This document shows positions 1 to 8,433 of a stretch of 64,000 nt of DNA, one piece after another. Made by a program: the position numbers and the translations under genes. Source of the stretch: Paenibacillus dendrobii (lineage in GTDB: Bacteria > Bacillota > Bacilli > Paenibacillales > Paenibacillaceae); NCBI RefSeq assembly GCF_009807035.1, contig NZ_WUBI01000001.1, positions 496,001 to 560,000 on the forward strand. Direction: 5' to 3'. The stretch's first letter is position 1, and each line of letters starts with the position of its first letter. The notes beneath the pieces were generated by a model, which saw only the letters and a list, made by a program, of their open reading frames with translations, was not told where the DNA came from and ran no database searches.

Positions 1-3000
1 CGTAGGGACGGAAGTTACGAGAATGCTAAAGACCACGTTCACGGAGGCGCCAGCAGCGATGGAGCCGATGGTGATGCCCGTAGCGGGGTTCGCCGTGGGC
101 ACTGGCGTGCCGTTGATCGTCACGCTGCCGGACACGAACGTGGCACCCGCAGGTATGGGATCACTCATCTGCACATTACTAACCGCTTCAATGCCTGCGT
201 TCGTCATCGTGACTGCATACACAATCGTATCTCCAACGGTGGCAGCGGTAGATGGAGTCGCTTTGACGACGGTAACGTTGGGAGCAGATACCTGTATCGT
301 CACGGTATTGGAAACGGCTGATCCCGTTAACGTTCTGCCGTCTGGCGGCGTAAAAGTATAGTTCGCTGTCGCCTGGTTACTCAGCGTCTGCGGATTAGGC
401 AGCGTGGTAATGACGACGGAGAAAGAGATGACGGTGGTCGCACCGGGTGCTAGGCTCCCCAGACTAATCCCGGTTGCGGGGGATTCACCCGGGAACGGAA
501 AGCCGTTAATAACGACGCTGTTCGGAGTAAACGTGGTTCCACTTGGAATGTTGTCCGTGAAGATGACGTTCGCCGCCAGGTTGCCGGTATTGCTGATAGT
601 GACGGTGTAGTTGACGGGATCTCCCACGGATGCATTGGTTGTACTGGCACTTTTTGATAATGATATTTGCGGCTGCGTCACGGGTGTCGTTGTTGTGTTG
701 GACGAAGCGGAACCCGAAAATGTGCCCGATGTAAAGCTAACAGTTGACTGGTTGTTAATCTGTGAAGGAATCGCCATGGTTATCCTCACCTCGAATGTAA
801 TGGTAGCCGCAGCGCCAGGGGCCAGGGTACCTATTGAAATGCCGGACGGAACTGCGGCCGGGCGCGATACGCCGTTCACAATTACGCTTCCGGTAATAAA
901 AGACACGTTGGAAGGCAATGCATCAGTTAAGCTCACATTGTTGACATTGGATGCTCCGTTATTGGTTACGACGCTTGTGAATGTCAGGGTGTCTCCGATT
1001 ACGGCATCGATGGCCGATACGGTTTTGACGACGCTGACGTTAGGGATAGCAACCGGAATCGTGATCGTATTGGATACTGAATTGACGGATACCTGCCTGC
1101 CTCCGGGAAGCGTAAATGTAGAAACGGCAGCCGCCTGATCAACAAGCTGCCTAGAAGCCGGGAGGGAGGTGACATTCACGACAAAACTCACGGAGGCTGT
1201 TGTTCCATTAGCTACCGTTACCGGAATGCCAGTAATGGGATTCAATCCAGGTGAAGGGACGTTATTAACCAAGACACTGTTATCTATAAATGAGCTTCCT
1301 GCAGGTATATTATCTGTCAAAGTCACGTTCGCCGGAATATTGCCTGTATTACTGATTAAAAAAGAATAGGTCAGCGTGTCACCCACTGTTGCGTTAGTCG
1401 TACTGGCGCTTTTGATGATGGAAATAATCGCTTGGTAAACCGGAATGGTGACCGTGTTCGATATGGAAGTTCCCATGAAGGTTCCGGAGTTGAAGGCGAC
1501 ACTGGCCTGATTAATCAGTTGAGCAGGATTCGGCAAGGAAGACACAAGTACCTGAAAGGTGACGGACACGTTAGCGGATGCTGCCAGATTGCCGATCTGA
1601 ACACCATTTAGCGGATTGGCGTTTGCTAGCACTACCCCGCCAAGTGTTACACTGCCGGCTACAAACGTGGTTCCTGCAGGAATATTATCGGAAACGACGA
1701 CGTTGTTAACGGCTCCAATCCCATTGTTTCTAATGGCGAGCGTGTAAGTCACAACATCATTTACGGCTGCTGCACTCGAATTTGCACTTTTTACAACGGT
1801 GACATTTGGTGCGGAAGCCTGAATGGTAATTGTATTGGAGGAACTGGTTCCCGTCAGGCTCCTTCCGCTAGGCAGCTGGTACGAATAGGTACTGTTTGCT
1901 GTATTAATCAGTGTAGCAGGCGTGGGCAGCGTGTTTAGCACGACTTGGAAAGTGACGGTTATGGTGGCTCCAACGGCAACGGTCCCAACAGAAATACCCG
2001 TTATCGGTGAAGCACCGGTAATGGTTGTTCCCTGTACGGTTACGCTGTTTGCCACAAAGGAGGTACCTGCTGGAATATTGTCGGTGAGGGTGACCTGTGC
2101 AGCCAGATTGCCGGTATTTTTGACCAGAAACGTGTACTGAATGGTGTCACCGACGGTCGCATTGGAGGTCGTGGCGCTTTTCGTAATCGCAATTACCGGT
2201 TGATATACGGGAGTTGTTACGGTATTGGACAGGGAAGTGCCGACAAAGGTTCCAGAGTTGTAGGACACCTTCGAGCTGTTGGACAGCGAAGAAGGACTAG
2301 GTAAGGAAGTGACACTGACTTGAAATGCTACCGAGACGGAGCTTCCTGCAAGCAGGCTTCCTACGGTAATGCCGCTTGCCGGATTCGCAGATGGAAGCGC
2401 GGTTCCTCCTACGGTCACGCTTCCCGAGACAAAGGTAGTGCCTGTTGGGATGATATCCGTTAATATGGCATTCGATATTCCTTCGGTCCCGCTGTTCGTG
2501 ACGACAGAGGTGTATGTCATCGTCTCTCCGACAGCCACATCGGTTACGGACGAGCTCTTCACAACCGTGACATTGGGCAGTGTAACAGGAACCGAGAGCG
2601 TATTTGAGCTGGCAGAACCTGAAATCGTGCGTCCATCAGGCGGTTGGAAGGTATAGGCAGCGACCGCCGTGTCTACGAGTTGGGAAGGGGATGGCAGATT
2701 ATTGACCGTGACCGAAAAAGTAACCGGTACCGTCGCTCCGGCCGCGACCGTGCCAATAGCGACTCCCGCAGCGGGATTGGCTCCCGGAATGGAGGTTCCG
2801 TTGACCGTAAAACTGCCGGTGATGAAGGTACTGCCTGTGGGAATATTATCGCTAAACGTTACTGCAGCCCCAATATTCCCTGAGTTGTTGATCAGAACGG
2901 TGTAAGTCAGCGCTGTCCCTACCGTTGCGTTCGTCTTATTTGCACTTTTCGTTAACGTCAAGCTTGGTGCATATACGGTGACGGTTACCGAATTGGAGGG

Positions 3001-4401
3001 GATGACCCCGGTAATTGTGTCACCCCCGGCAACGCTTTGAAAAGTGAAAGCGGATTTTGCGGTATTGACAAGCGTTCTGGTAGCCGGCATGGATGTGACG
3101 GTGGCTTTATATGTAACGACAATGGAGGAAGCGAACGCCAACGTTCCCAGTGGAGCTCCGGCAACGATGTCATACGTCGGCTTGGCTACGCCGGCTACGG
3201 TTACGCTTCCTGAAACAAACGTCAGACCGGTTGGAAGGGCGTCCGACAATACGACACTGTTTGCGCTTGCGGTACCTGTATTGTTTACCGAAACGGTGTA
3301 GGTGATCGTATCCCCTACAATTGCACTGCTTGTGCTCGAACTTTTAACGACATTGATTTTCGGAGCATTGATATCCACCTGGATGGCGTTTCCATTCACG
3401 CAATACGCATCACCAGAGGTCGTTAGAATCAAAACGGCGGAGGATTGATTGTTGACAAGGCGGGCCGATACATCCACGTTGGTAATATCCCAGCCTTGAC
3501 GGCCTCCGACGATATTGGTGCCGGGTGCTCCATTGGTCTGATTGCGCGTACCGAAGGTACCCGTCGTGTCGAGATTGCCTGAATCATTATTGATCTGGGA
3601 AGCAAAGAAATTGGCTGCAAAATTGTTGGGACCGGAAAGGGCTACGGCCGTTGCCGATGTAGGGCCGAAAAGCGCCTGATCCCCCGTTCTGTTCGCATCA
3701 CCTTCCTGTGCACTGAATAAGGCTCTTCCTCCAAGCGCACCCGATATAGGTGTGGCGAATCCGGTAAGTGTGGTGGTAACCGCACTGGAGGTAGCCTGCA
3801 CCAAAACCGCGCCTGCGCGGATGGACATATTTCGAAACGGAAGAGAAGGATTTTGATAAATGACCCCTAGCGTCCAACCGGCGTGATTTCCTGTCGGATC
3901 ATTCGGGATGACGATGGTACCTACGACATTCCCGGTCGTATAAGTGCCGCCGCCTCCTTGCTGAATGAGGGTCGTAACATTGGCTGATCGTACATAAGCG
4001 GTCATATTATTGCCGAAATCAATCGAATTCGCTGTTGCCGGATCGGGAGTGACCGAGAAAGTACCCGCTGGAGTCGTAAAGGTAACCGGATTATTAATAA
4101 AGCTGCTGAGATTAATCGATCCAGTAATAATGTAGGATCCGCCCCAGATCAGTTCGGCGTATAAAACCGTGCTTCCCGTGGGCAAAATCAGTTGGGCCGA
4201 TGAGCTGTCATTGTTGTAAGAGCTTGTCGTTCCGGCTGGATACGTACCGTACTGGGCGGCTGTATTGGTCGTTATGAATCCACCAATGCTGTCCTGCGTG
4301 CCAGGAACACCCGCGGTGTCTGAACGGCTTAAACCCAACGTATTTCCCGTAAACGTAACGGCACCTGTAGCATTAAATGTTGCTCTGACGATAAGAGGAA
4401 T
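1..4401 (-). CDS. DUF11 repeat surface protein, 5' part only
   Basis: The frame stays open for 1467 codons and leaves the window at base 1, so the C-terminus is missing. The first ~340 residues have no clear signal peptide and resemble the N-terminal module of Bacillus/Paenibacillus DUF11 proteins (LGLSRSDTAG, VLYAELIWGG). At least nine DUF11 (conserved repeat domain) Ig-like units of about 129 residues follow, starting near 3350, 2965, 2575, 2190, 1815, 1420, 1040, 665 and 270. They alternate between an NVTVVKSS type and a KSASTTNATVGD type. An in-frame TAA at 4414-4416 blocks any upstream start. The AAGGAGGTG site at 4407-4415 sits 7 bases before ATT at 4399-4401, giving IPLIVRATF where relatives, from memory, begin MPLIV. 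The first conventional alternative is a TTG about 19 codons in, without a ribosome site. Likely a cell-surface or exported structural protein; function unknown. Confidence 0.85.
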   Translation of the reverse strand, partial: MPLIVRATFNATGAVTFTGNTLGLSRSDTAGVPGTQDSIGGFITTNTAAQYGTYPAGTTSSYNNDSSSAQLILPTGSTVLYAELIWGGSYIITGSINLSSFINNPVTFTTPAGTFSVTPDPATANSIDFGNNMTAYVRSANVTTLIQQGGGGTYTTGNVVGTIVIPNDPTGNHAGWTLGVIYQNPSLPFRNMSIRAGAVLVQATSSAVTTTLTGFATPISGALGGRALFSAQEGDANRTGDQALFGPTSATAVALSGPNNFAANFFASQINNDSGNLDTTGTFGTRNQTNGAPGTNIVGGRQGWDITNVDVSARLVNNQSSAVLILTTSGDAYCVNGNAIQVDINAPKINVVKSSSTSSAIVGDTITYTVSVNNTGTASANSVVLSDALPTGLTFVSGSVTVAGVAKPTYDIVAGAPLGTLAFASSIVVTYKATVTSMPATRTLVNTAKSAFTFQSVAGGDTITGVIPSNSVTVTVYAPSLTLTKSANKTNATVGTALTYTVLINNSGNIGAAVTFSDNIPTGSTFITGSFTVNGTSIPGANPAAGVAIGTVAAGATVPVTFSVTVNNLPSPSQLVDTAVAAYTFQPPDGRTISGSASSNTLSVPVTLPNVTVVKSSSVTDVAVGETMTYTSVVTNSGTEGISNAILTDIIPTGTTFVSGSVTVGGTALPSANPASGITVGSLLAGSSVSVAFQVSVTSLPSPSSLSNSSKVSYNSGTFVGTSLSNTVTTPVYQPVIAITKSATTSNATVGDTIQYTFLVKNTGNLAAQVTLTDNIPAGTSFVANSVTVQGTTITGASPITGISVGTVAVGATITVTFQVVLNTLPTPATLINTANSTYSYQLPSGRSLTGTSSSNTITIQASAPNVTVVKSANSSAAAVNDVVTYTLAIRNNGIGAVNNVVVSDNIPAGTTFVAGSVTLGGVVLANANPLNGVQIGNLAASANVSVTFQVLVSSLPNPAQLINQASVAFNSGTFMGTSISNTVTIPVYQAIISIIKSASTTNATVGDTLTYSFLISNTGNIPANVTLTDNIPAGSSFIDNSVLVNNVPSPGLNPITGIPVTVANGTTASVSFVVNVTSLPASRQLVDQAAAVSTFTLPGGRQVSVNSVSNTITIPVAIPNVSVVKTVSAIDAVIGDTLTFTSVVTNNGASNVNNVSLTDALPSNVSFITGSVIVNGVSRPAAVPSGISIGTLAPGAAATITFEVRITMAIPSQINNQSTVSFTSGTFSGSASSNTTTTPVTQPQISLSKSASTTNASVGDPVNYTVTISNTGNLAANVIFTDNIPSGTTFTPNSVVINGFPFPGESPATGISLGSLAPGATTVISFSVVITTLPNPQTLSNQATANYTFTPPDGRTLTGSAVSNTVTIQVSAPNVTVVKATPSTAATVGDTIVYAVTMTNAGIEAVSNVQMSDPIPAGATFVSGSVTINGTPVPTANPATGITIGSIAAGASVNVVFSILVTSVPT

Positions 4402-4405
4402 AATT

Positions 4406-4416
4406 TCACCTCCTTA
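4406..4416 (-). promoter_or_regulatory. Strong ribosome binding site deciding an ATT start
   Basis: On the minus strand this reads TAAGGAGGTGA, a near-perfect anti-Shine-Dalgarno match. It overlaps an in-frame stop codon and lies 7 bases ahead of ATT (4399-4401). No ATG, GTG or TTG occurs at proper spacing. Confidence 0.75.
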
Positions 4417-4585
4417 GCACTAATATCGCGGCAAGACGGCATAATGCAGGCTATAAATATAAATCAAAAATACCCCATATTCAGCCTATGAGCCGTTTTT
4501 GCAAATTAGTCGGGGAGACCAGGTTATCGCAAAAATAATCGTTATTTCACAGTATTCCTCGGAAATGATTGGAAGTAAAAAACGC

Positions 4586-4615
4586 TTGATATAAAACCAT
4601 TTGGTTGTATATAAT
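4586..4615 (+). promoter_or_regulatory. Sigma-A type promoter of the DUF3052-SRPBCC-ArsR operon
   Basis: TTGATA at 4586-4591, an 18-base spacer, then TATAAT at 4610-4615. The spacer contains one of two operator palindromes. The first gene begins 47 bases downstream of the -10 box. Confidence 0.75.
4595..4606. promoter_or_regulatory. Operator 1, AACCATTTGGTT, in promoter spacer
   Basis: A 12-bp near-palindrome (AACCA, two central bases, TGGTT) between the -35 and -10 boxes. It is repeated in inverted form 30 bp downstream. The probable ligand is the ArsR-family protein encoded third in this operon (inference). Confidence 0.65.
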
Positions 4616-4624
4616 AATAAGCGT

Positions 4625-4636
4625 AACCAAATGGTT
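4625..4636. promoter_or_regulatory. Operator 2, AACCAAATGGTT, at start of transcript
   Basis: Exact reverse complement of operator 1, placed just after the -10 box and 30 bp centre to centre from it, which is close to three helical turns. This fits cooperative repression by two ArsR dimers (inference). Confidence 0.65.
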
Positions 4637-4661
4637 TCGTTTCTGCAGGAAGGAAGATGAC

Positions 4662-5051
4662 ATGCCAGACACTGAATTGTTAAAGAAATTGCATTATAAA
4701 CAGGGACACGGGGTCGTGCTGAATGCTCCGGAAGGTTTTTCTCTAGGCATAGAACCGGAAGAGGGCGATTCGAACCCAAAAGCTGACTTTGTTCTACTTT
4801 TCGTTCATGATGCCGAGCAAGTTAGGGAATGGGTACCGAAAGTCGTACCAACACTTGCTGAAGACGGGGTATTCTGGATCACGTATCCAAAGCGATCCTC
4901 CAAAATAAAAACGGATATTAACCGGGACAGCTTATGGAAGCTCGTAGAATCCTTGGTTCCCTATCGTCCGGTTAGCAACGTGGCTGTGGACCACAAATGG
5001 TCAGCGCTGCGTTTTCGGCACAAGAATCGGATTCAATCCAAAAAAAGCTAA
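4662..5051 (+). CDS. DUF3052 family protein
   Basis: A 129-residue soluble protein of the DUF3052 type. It shows the family's opening segment GHGVVLNAPEGF, a central hydrophobic strand DFVLLFVHDAEQV, the segment FWITYPKRSSKI.TD and a C-terminal VDHKWSALRFRHK. These are Rossmann-like alternating elements with no obvious catalytic motif, and the family function is unknown to me. The ATG at 4662 follows AGGAAGGAAGA; an in-frame upstream codon near 4605 lies inside the promoter and is rejected. First gene of a three-gene operon with an SRPBCC protein and an ArsR regulator, so it is probably induced when the regulator leaves its two operators. Confidence 0.85.
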   Translation: MPDTELLKKLHYKQGHGVVLNAPEGFSLGIEPEEGDSNPKADFVLLFVHDAEQVREWVPKVVPTLAEDGVFWITYPKRSSKIKTDINRDSLWKLVESLVPYRPVSNVAVDHKWSALRFRHKNRIQSKKS

Positions 5052-5070
5052 TTAATGGGAGGATACATTC

Positions 5071-5496
5071 ATGAGCGTTTCAAGCAATAATACACTGCCG
5101 GACATCCGGCATACAGGAATTTTCAACGCACCAATCCAAAAAGTATGGAATGCGGTTGCCACTTCGGAAGGACTGGAAGCATGGTTCATGCCCAATGATT
5201 TTGAACCGATTGTCGGATATGAATTTCATATCAATGCAGGTCCATATGGAATGTCATCGTGTAAGGTGACGGAAGTGGGTCCGCCGCGGCTGCTGTCTTT
5301 TACTTGGGGGAAGGACTGGACGCTTACATTTGAACTGAAGGAATTGGATGGTAAAACGGAGGTAACCATCATTCATTCGGGATGGAACGAGGATATGGTC
5401 ACAGAGTTCGGTCAACCGCATCCCGCCGTGCGAGGCGTTATGGATCAGGGATGGGCTGGCCTGCATCAGAAGCTGGGCGAATACGTGGAGGCGTAA
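5071..5496 (+). CDS. SRPBCC / AHSA1-like domain protein
   Basis: A 141-residue single-domain START/AHSA1-type protein. The N-terminal strand IFNAPIQKVWNAVATSEGL followed by WFMP is typical, as are LLSFTWG and the C-terminal helix starting with GWAGLHQKLGEYV. Such proteins form a hydrophobic cavity that binds small ligands; the ligand here is unknown. A GGGAGG ribosome site precedes the ATG. It lies 19 bases after the DUF3052 gene and is followed within 2 bases by the ArsR gene, an arrangement (AHSA1 next to ArsR) common in Bacillales and actinobacteria. It could be the effector binder or target activity of the operon. Confidence 0.88.
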   Translation: MSVSSNNTLPDIRHTGIFNAPIQKVWNAVATSEGLEAWFMPNDFEPIVGYEFHINAGPYGMSSCKVTEVGPPRLLSFTWGKDWTLTFELKELDGKTEVTIIHSGWNEDMVTEFGQPHPAVRGVMDQGWAGLHQKLGEYVEA

Positions 5497-5498
5497 TT

Positions 5499-5834
5499 AT
5501 GGGCGAACCTCAAGTCAAGAAGCATGATGTGTTCCAAGCCATCGCAGATCCTAGCCGCCGCAGGATGCTGAAGCTGCTTGCCGATGGGGAAATGCCGATA
5601 ACGACGATAAGCGGTCATTTTCCGATGAGCCGGACTGCGGTGTCCAAGCATCTGCGGATTTTATCCGAGGCGGGCCTGGTGAAGGAGAGAAAGGTAGGGC
5701 GGGAAAACCGCTTTCGCCTGGATCCTGAACCTCTTAGTGAACTGCAGCAGTGGTATTCGTACTTCGACCGCTTCTGGGAGAATAAAATGGCAGCTTTGCA
5801 GCACTTGGTTGAATCGGCTGAGGCAGCTAAATAG
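5499..5834 (+). CDS. ArsR-family transcriptional regulator (SdpR-like)
   Basis: A 111-residue winged-helix regulator. After ADPSRRRMLKLLADG comes the recognition region MSRTAVSKHLRILSEAGLVKERKVGRENRFRL, classic for ArsR. No metal-binding CxC motif is present, so it is probably not an arsenic or zinc sensor; it resembles the SdpR/YczG branch paired with AHSA1 proteins. The ATG at 5499 overlaps the upstream operon end (GGAGGCG lies within the last codons of the SRPBCC gene), implying translational coupling. It is the likely repressor acting on the two palindromes at 4595-4636 (inference). Confidence 0.88.
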   Translation: MGEPQVKKHDVFQAIADPSRRRMLKLLADGEMPITTISGHFPMSRTAVSKHLRILSEAGLVKERKVGRENRFRLDPEPLSELQQWYSYFDRFWENKMAALQHLVESAEAAK

Positions 5835-5840
5835 AGATTC

Positions 5841-5907
5841 AAAAAAAGGAACTCTGCATCGAATGTCCGGAATATTTCCGGATTAATGCGAGAGTTCCTT
5901 TTTGTTT
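5841..5907. terminator. Bidirectional terminator between convergent genes
   Basis: AAAAAGGAACTCT pairs with AGAGTTCCTTTTT around a loop containing a second small stem (TCCGGAATATTTCCGGA). Runs of A and T flank it, so it can end both the ArsR operon and the minus-strand regulator, whose last codons lie inside the stem. Confidence 0.8.
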
Positions 5908-6527
5908 TTAATCGTATAGACGCATTTTTTATCGCCCTTGGCCAGGCATTCCGTACGACCGACTTCCGCACCCAGCAGGGATTCGAACATATTCATTTCA
6001 CAGGTGCAGGCGTGATTGTACTTTTTGGCGATCTGAGAGATCGGGCAGTTGTATTCCATTAACGTGTATTCATGTTCATTGTTTTTTTGAAGCTCGACCA
6101 TATAGCCGTTTTCATTCTGAATCTCTGCCAATACTTCGACCTTCTCGGCAAAAGACTTTCCATGCATTTTGGCTGCATGATTCTTACGGAGCGATTCTCC
6201 CCGGCGTTCAAACAACCGATCCACCATGTCTGAACCGGCATCTAGTTCAAGCTCGCCAAGTAAGTCAAGTGTCAAGGTATGATATTTATTAGGAAAAAAG
6301 GTCTCAGCCTGTTCCGTTAAATGATAAATAGCAGTAGGGCGTCCCATCGGCTGACGAATCGTTTTCGATTCAATTAATCCATCTTTCTCAAGGGTGTTGA
6401 TATGCCTGCGAACCGCCATGCTGGTGATACCGATAAATTCGGTGATTTCTTTGGCACTGAGATCACCTTTCGTTTTCAGCAGCTGCAGGATTTTGTCCCT
6501 GGTCGATATATCCAGTTGTTGGTCCAT
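5883..6527 (-). CDS. SufR-like HTH regulator with cysteine-rich C-terminus
   Basis: A 214-residue protein with an N-terminal winged helix (residues ~8-70, AKEITEFIGITSMAVRRHI) and a C-terminal sensing part. Cysteines at 161, 174, 176, 194 and 202 include the C-x12-C spacing found in SufR-type Fe-S cluster-sensing repressors. Motif EYNCPISQIAKKY at ~158-170. Probably senses iron-sulfur or redox status. It reads in the same direction as the ferredoxin and Mrp ATPase upstream of it, both Fe-S related, with a 121-base gap. The ligand is inferred from the cysteines; the later cysteine spacing differs from cyanobacterial SufR, so the exact subfamily is uncertain. Confidence 0.75.
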   Translation of the reverse strand: MDQQLDISTRDKILQLLKTKGDLSAKEITEFIGITSMAVRRHINTLEKDGLIESKTIRQPMGRPTAIYHLTEQAETFFPNKYHTLTLDLLGELELDAGSDMVDRLFERRGESLRKNHAAKMHGKSFAEKVEVLAEIQNENGYMVELQKNNEHEYTLMEYNCPISQIAKKYNHACTCEMNMFESLLGAEVGRTECLAKGDKKCVYTIKNKKELSH

Positions 6528-6648
6528 GTTTCATCACCGCCTGTTCTGCCGTTTATTTCATAAAGTCTTTGCCCGAGTATAAAACAAGCCTGCCGACATG
6601 GATATCAACAGGCTGTCACGACTCGGAATGATTCGATGGAGTAACCTA

Positions 6649-6888
6649 TTATTTAGATTTGAAGAAGTTTTCAGCTTTGGCAATAAAGCTCTTTTCTTCT
6701 TCAGGTAGATCCGTATCGTAATACACTGCACCAACCGGGCAAGCAACCTCGCAAGCGCCGCATTCGATGCAAATGTCTGTGTCGATAAAGTACTGGTCTG
6801 AACCTTCCTCGATGCAATCTACTGGACAAACATCAACGCAATCGGCCGCTTTCTCATCAATACAAGCCGAAGTAATAATGTAAGACAT
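6649..6888 (-). CDS. Ferredoxin, 7Fe/8Fe type
   Basis: A 79-residue dicluster ferredoxin. Cysteines 9, 17, 21 and 25 form the C-x7-C-x3-C N-terminal set, and CIECGACEVACP at 39-50 is a canonical 4Fe-4S site. The pattern is that of Azotobacter-type FdI and the Bacillus Fer proteins, in which one site holds a 3Fe-4S or 4Fe-4S cluster. It is a cytoplasmic low-potential electron carrier. It follows the Mrp ATPase gene by 20 bases and probably shares its transcript. Confidence 0.92.
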   Translation of the reverse strand: MSYIITSACIDEKAADCVDVCPVDCIEEGSDQYFIDTDICIECGACEVACPVGAVYYDTDLPEEEKSFIAKAENFFKSK

Positions 6889-6908
6889 GTTCTTTTCACC
6901 CTTTCGAT

Positions 6909-7982
6909 TTAGTCAACCTTTTTTGAAACAATGCTTGCTGCCAATTCCATAAAGATGTGCCACTGCTCGCTGCTTTCTCTGAACAGGGTAGGGCTGGAGC
7001 CAGAACCTTCCGGTGCATCCGAAGACTGGATAGGTACTTCAGCAAGCAGCTTCGTATTCAGTTCATCAGCCAGTTTTTGACCGCCACCGCGTCCGAAGAG
7101 ATAGTGCTTCTCCCCCGTAGGATCTGTAAAATAGGACATGTTCTCGATCACGCCGAGAATGGGATGATTGGTTTGAATGGCCATTTCACCGGCACGTGCA
7201 GCAACATGGTTCGCCGTAGGATGGGGCGTCGTTACCAGAATTTCCGCGCATTGCGGAATCCGGTTATGGACGTCCAATGCCACATCGCCCGTTCCTGGGG
7301 GGAGATCCAGGATCATATAATCCAATGGGCCCCATTCTACTTCGTTCAGGAAGGTGCCGAGCATTTTGCCCAGCATCGGTCCGCGCCAGACGACAGGCTT
7401 GTTACCTTGTACGAAAAATCCGGTCGAAATGACTTTAATTCCTTGGCTTTCAACTGGAGCGATACGATTCCCCTGCTTCTGGGGGAGTTCCTTAATTCCC
7501 AACATCTCCGGTATACTATATCCGTAAATATCAGCATCGATAATACCCACGCGTTTTCCTTGCTTAACTAAAGCAGCCGCGAGGTTGACAGTTACGGTGG
7601 ATTTCCCGACTCCGCCTTTACCACTGGCAATGGCAATGAAAGTGACTCCGGAATCCCCGGCTACCAAAGGTGAATTCATCAACGTTGGAGCACGGCGTAC
7701 CGTTTTATTTAGCTTTATAGCTATAATATCATTTTTTTCTTCATTTGAAATATGTTTGAAGCGTATATGAACATCGGTAATTCCTGACTTTTGCAGCGCG
7801 CTGGTGATCTGCTCCTGTAGTTCTTGTTCTCGTGACGCTAAGTTTGGAGCGAGCAGTACGCTTAGAGCGGCGTGATCCTTGTTCGTGGTAATATCCCGGA
7901 TCAAACCAATCTCAGTCAGCGGCAGTTGATGTTCATCATCTTGGATATGGGCAATAGCTGCAACCAAATCATCCTTTGTCAA
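6909..7982 (-). CDS. Mrp/SalA family P-loop ATPase
   Basis: 357 residues: an N-terminal MIP18/DUF59-like domain (~1-95) and a ParA/MinD-type ATPase with the deviant P-loop GKGGVGKST at 121-129 and DLPPGTGD further on. Mrp/ApbC/NBP35 proteins bind and deliver Fe-S clusters. Here the usual C-terminal CxxC is absent: ENMSYF is followed by TDPTGEKHYLFG, as I recall for Bacillus SalA. It may therefore act like SalA (a regulator of scoC) instead of, or besides, cluster delivery. The start is TTG, preceded by AAGGTGAG at good spacing. First gene of a probable operon with the ferredoxin. Confidence 0.85.
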   Translation of the reverse strand: MTKDDLVAAIAHIQDDEHQLPLTEIGLIRDITTNKDHAALSVLLAPNLASREQELQEQITSALQKSGITDVHIRFKHISNEEKNDIIAIKLNKTVRRAPTLMNSPLVAGDSGVTFIAIASGKGGVGKSTVTVNLAAALVKQGKRVGIIDADIYGYSIPEMLGIKELPQKQGNRIAPVESQGIKVISTGFFVQGNKPVVWRGPMLGKMLGTFLNEVEWGPLDYMILDLPPGTGDVALDVHNRIPQCAEILVTTPHPTANHVAARAGEMAIQTNHPILGVIENMSYFTDPTGEKHYLFGRGGGQKLADELNTKLLAEVPIQSSDAPEGSGSSPTLFRESSEQWHIFMELAASIVSKKVD

Positions 7983-8433
7983 AATTTCTCACCTTCAATT
8001 CTCTATCTATCTGTAAATACAGTATGACCATAATTAATGTACAATCTTCACGGCATCAAAATGACTTTACCATGTTTATGATGCGGAAGCCAAGTGAATA
8101 AAGGCAATTAGAGCCATCCTAACAGCTCCGTCCGTACAAATTATGACACGGTAATTGTAGAACACGCATCGCATATAGTCAACATATATGTATAAAAAGT
8201 TAAACAATATTCGCGCTTGGCTCTTGACAAAGCGTTTCCAGGATTATAATAATTAATATACATTTATGTTTACTAAATAAAATGAGCTAAAGAAAATGTA
8301 TACTATAATTGCGCCAGAAGTTAGTTTCATTTTATATCCATTAGAGCGAGCGAAGACGATCACAGACTGCGTTCAATCTATATAAATGACAATTCATAAG
8401 AAGTGAATTTAAGAAGGGAGGCTCATTTTCTCG
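7983..8433. other. AT-rich intergenic region between divergent genes
   Basis: 451 bases between the Mrp/SalA gene (minus) and the haemoglobin gene (plus). A possible promoter at 8224-8252 faces right. I find no convincing reading frame, RNA motif or repeat in the rest. Confidence 0.5.
8224..8252 (+). promoter_or_regulatory. Candidate promoter upstream of truncated haemoglobin
   Basis: A perfect TTGACA at 8224-8229, then TAATAA at 8247-8252 (17-base spacer) or TATAAT at 8245-8250 (15-base spacer). It lies about 180 bases before the gene, so the leader would be long. Confidence 0.45.

Noticed and set aside
23..3301. Several plus-strand frames rich in Val, Thr and Pro
   Set aside because: They are mirror frames of the minus-strand DUF11 repeats, which explain the periodic composition; no ribosome sites.
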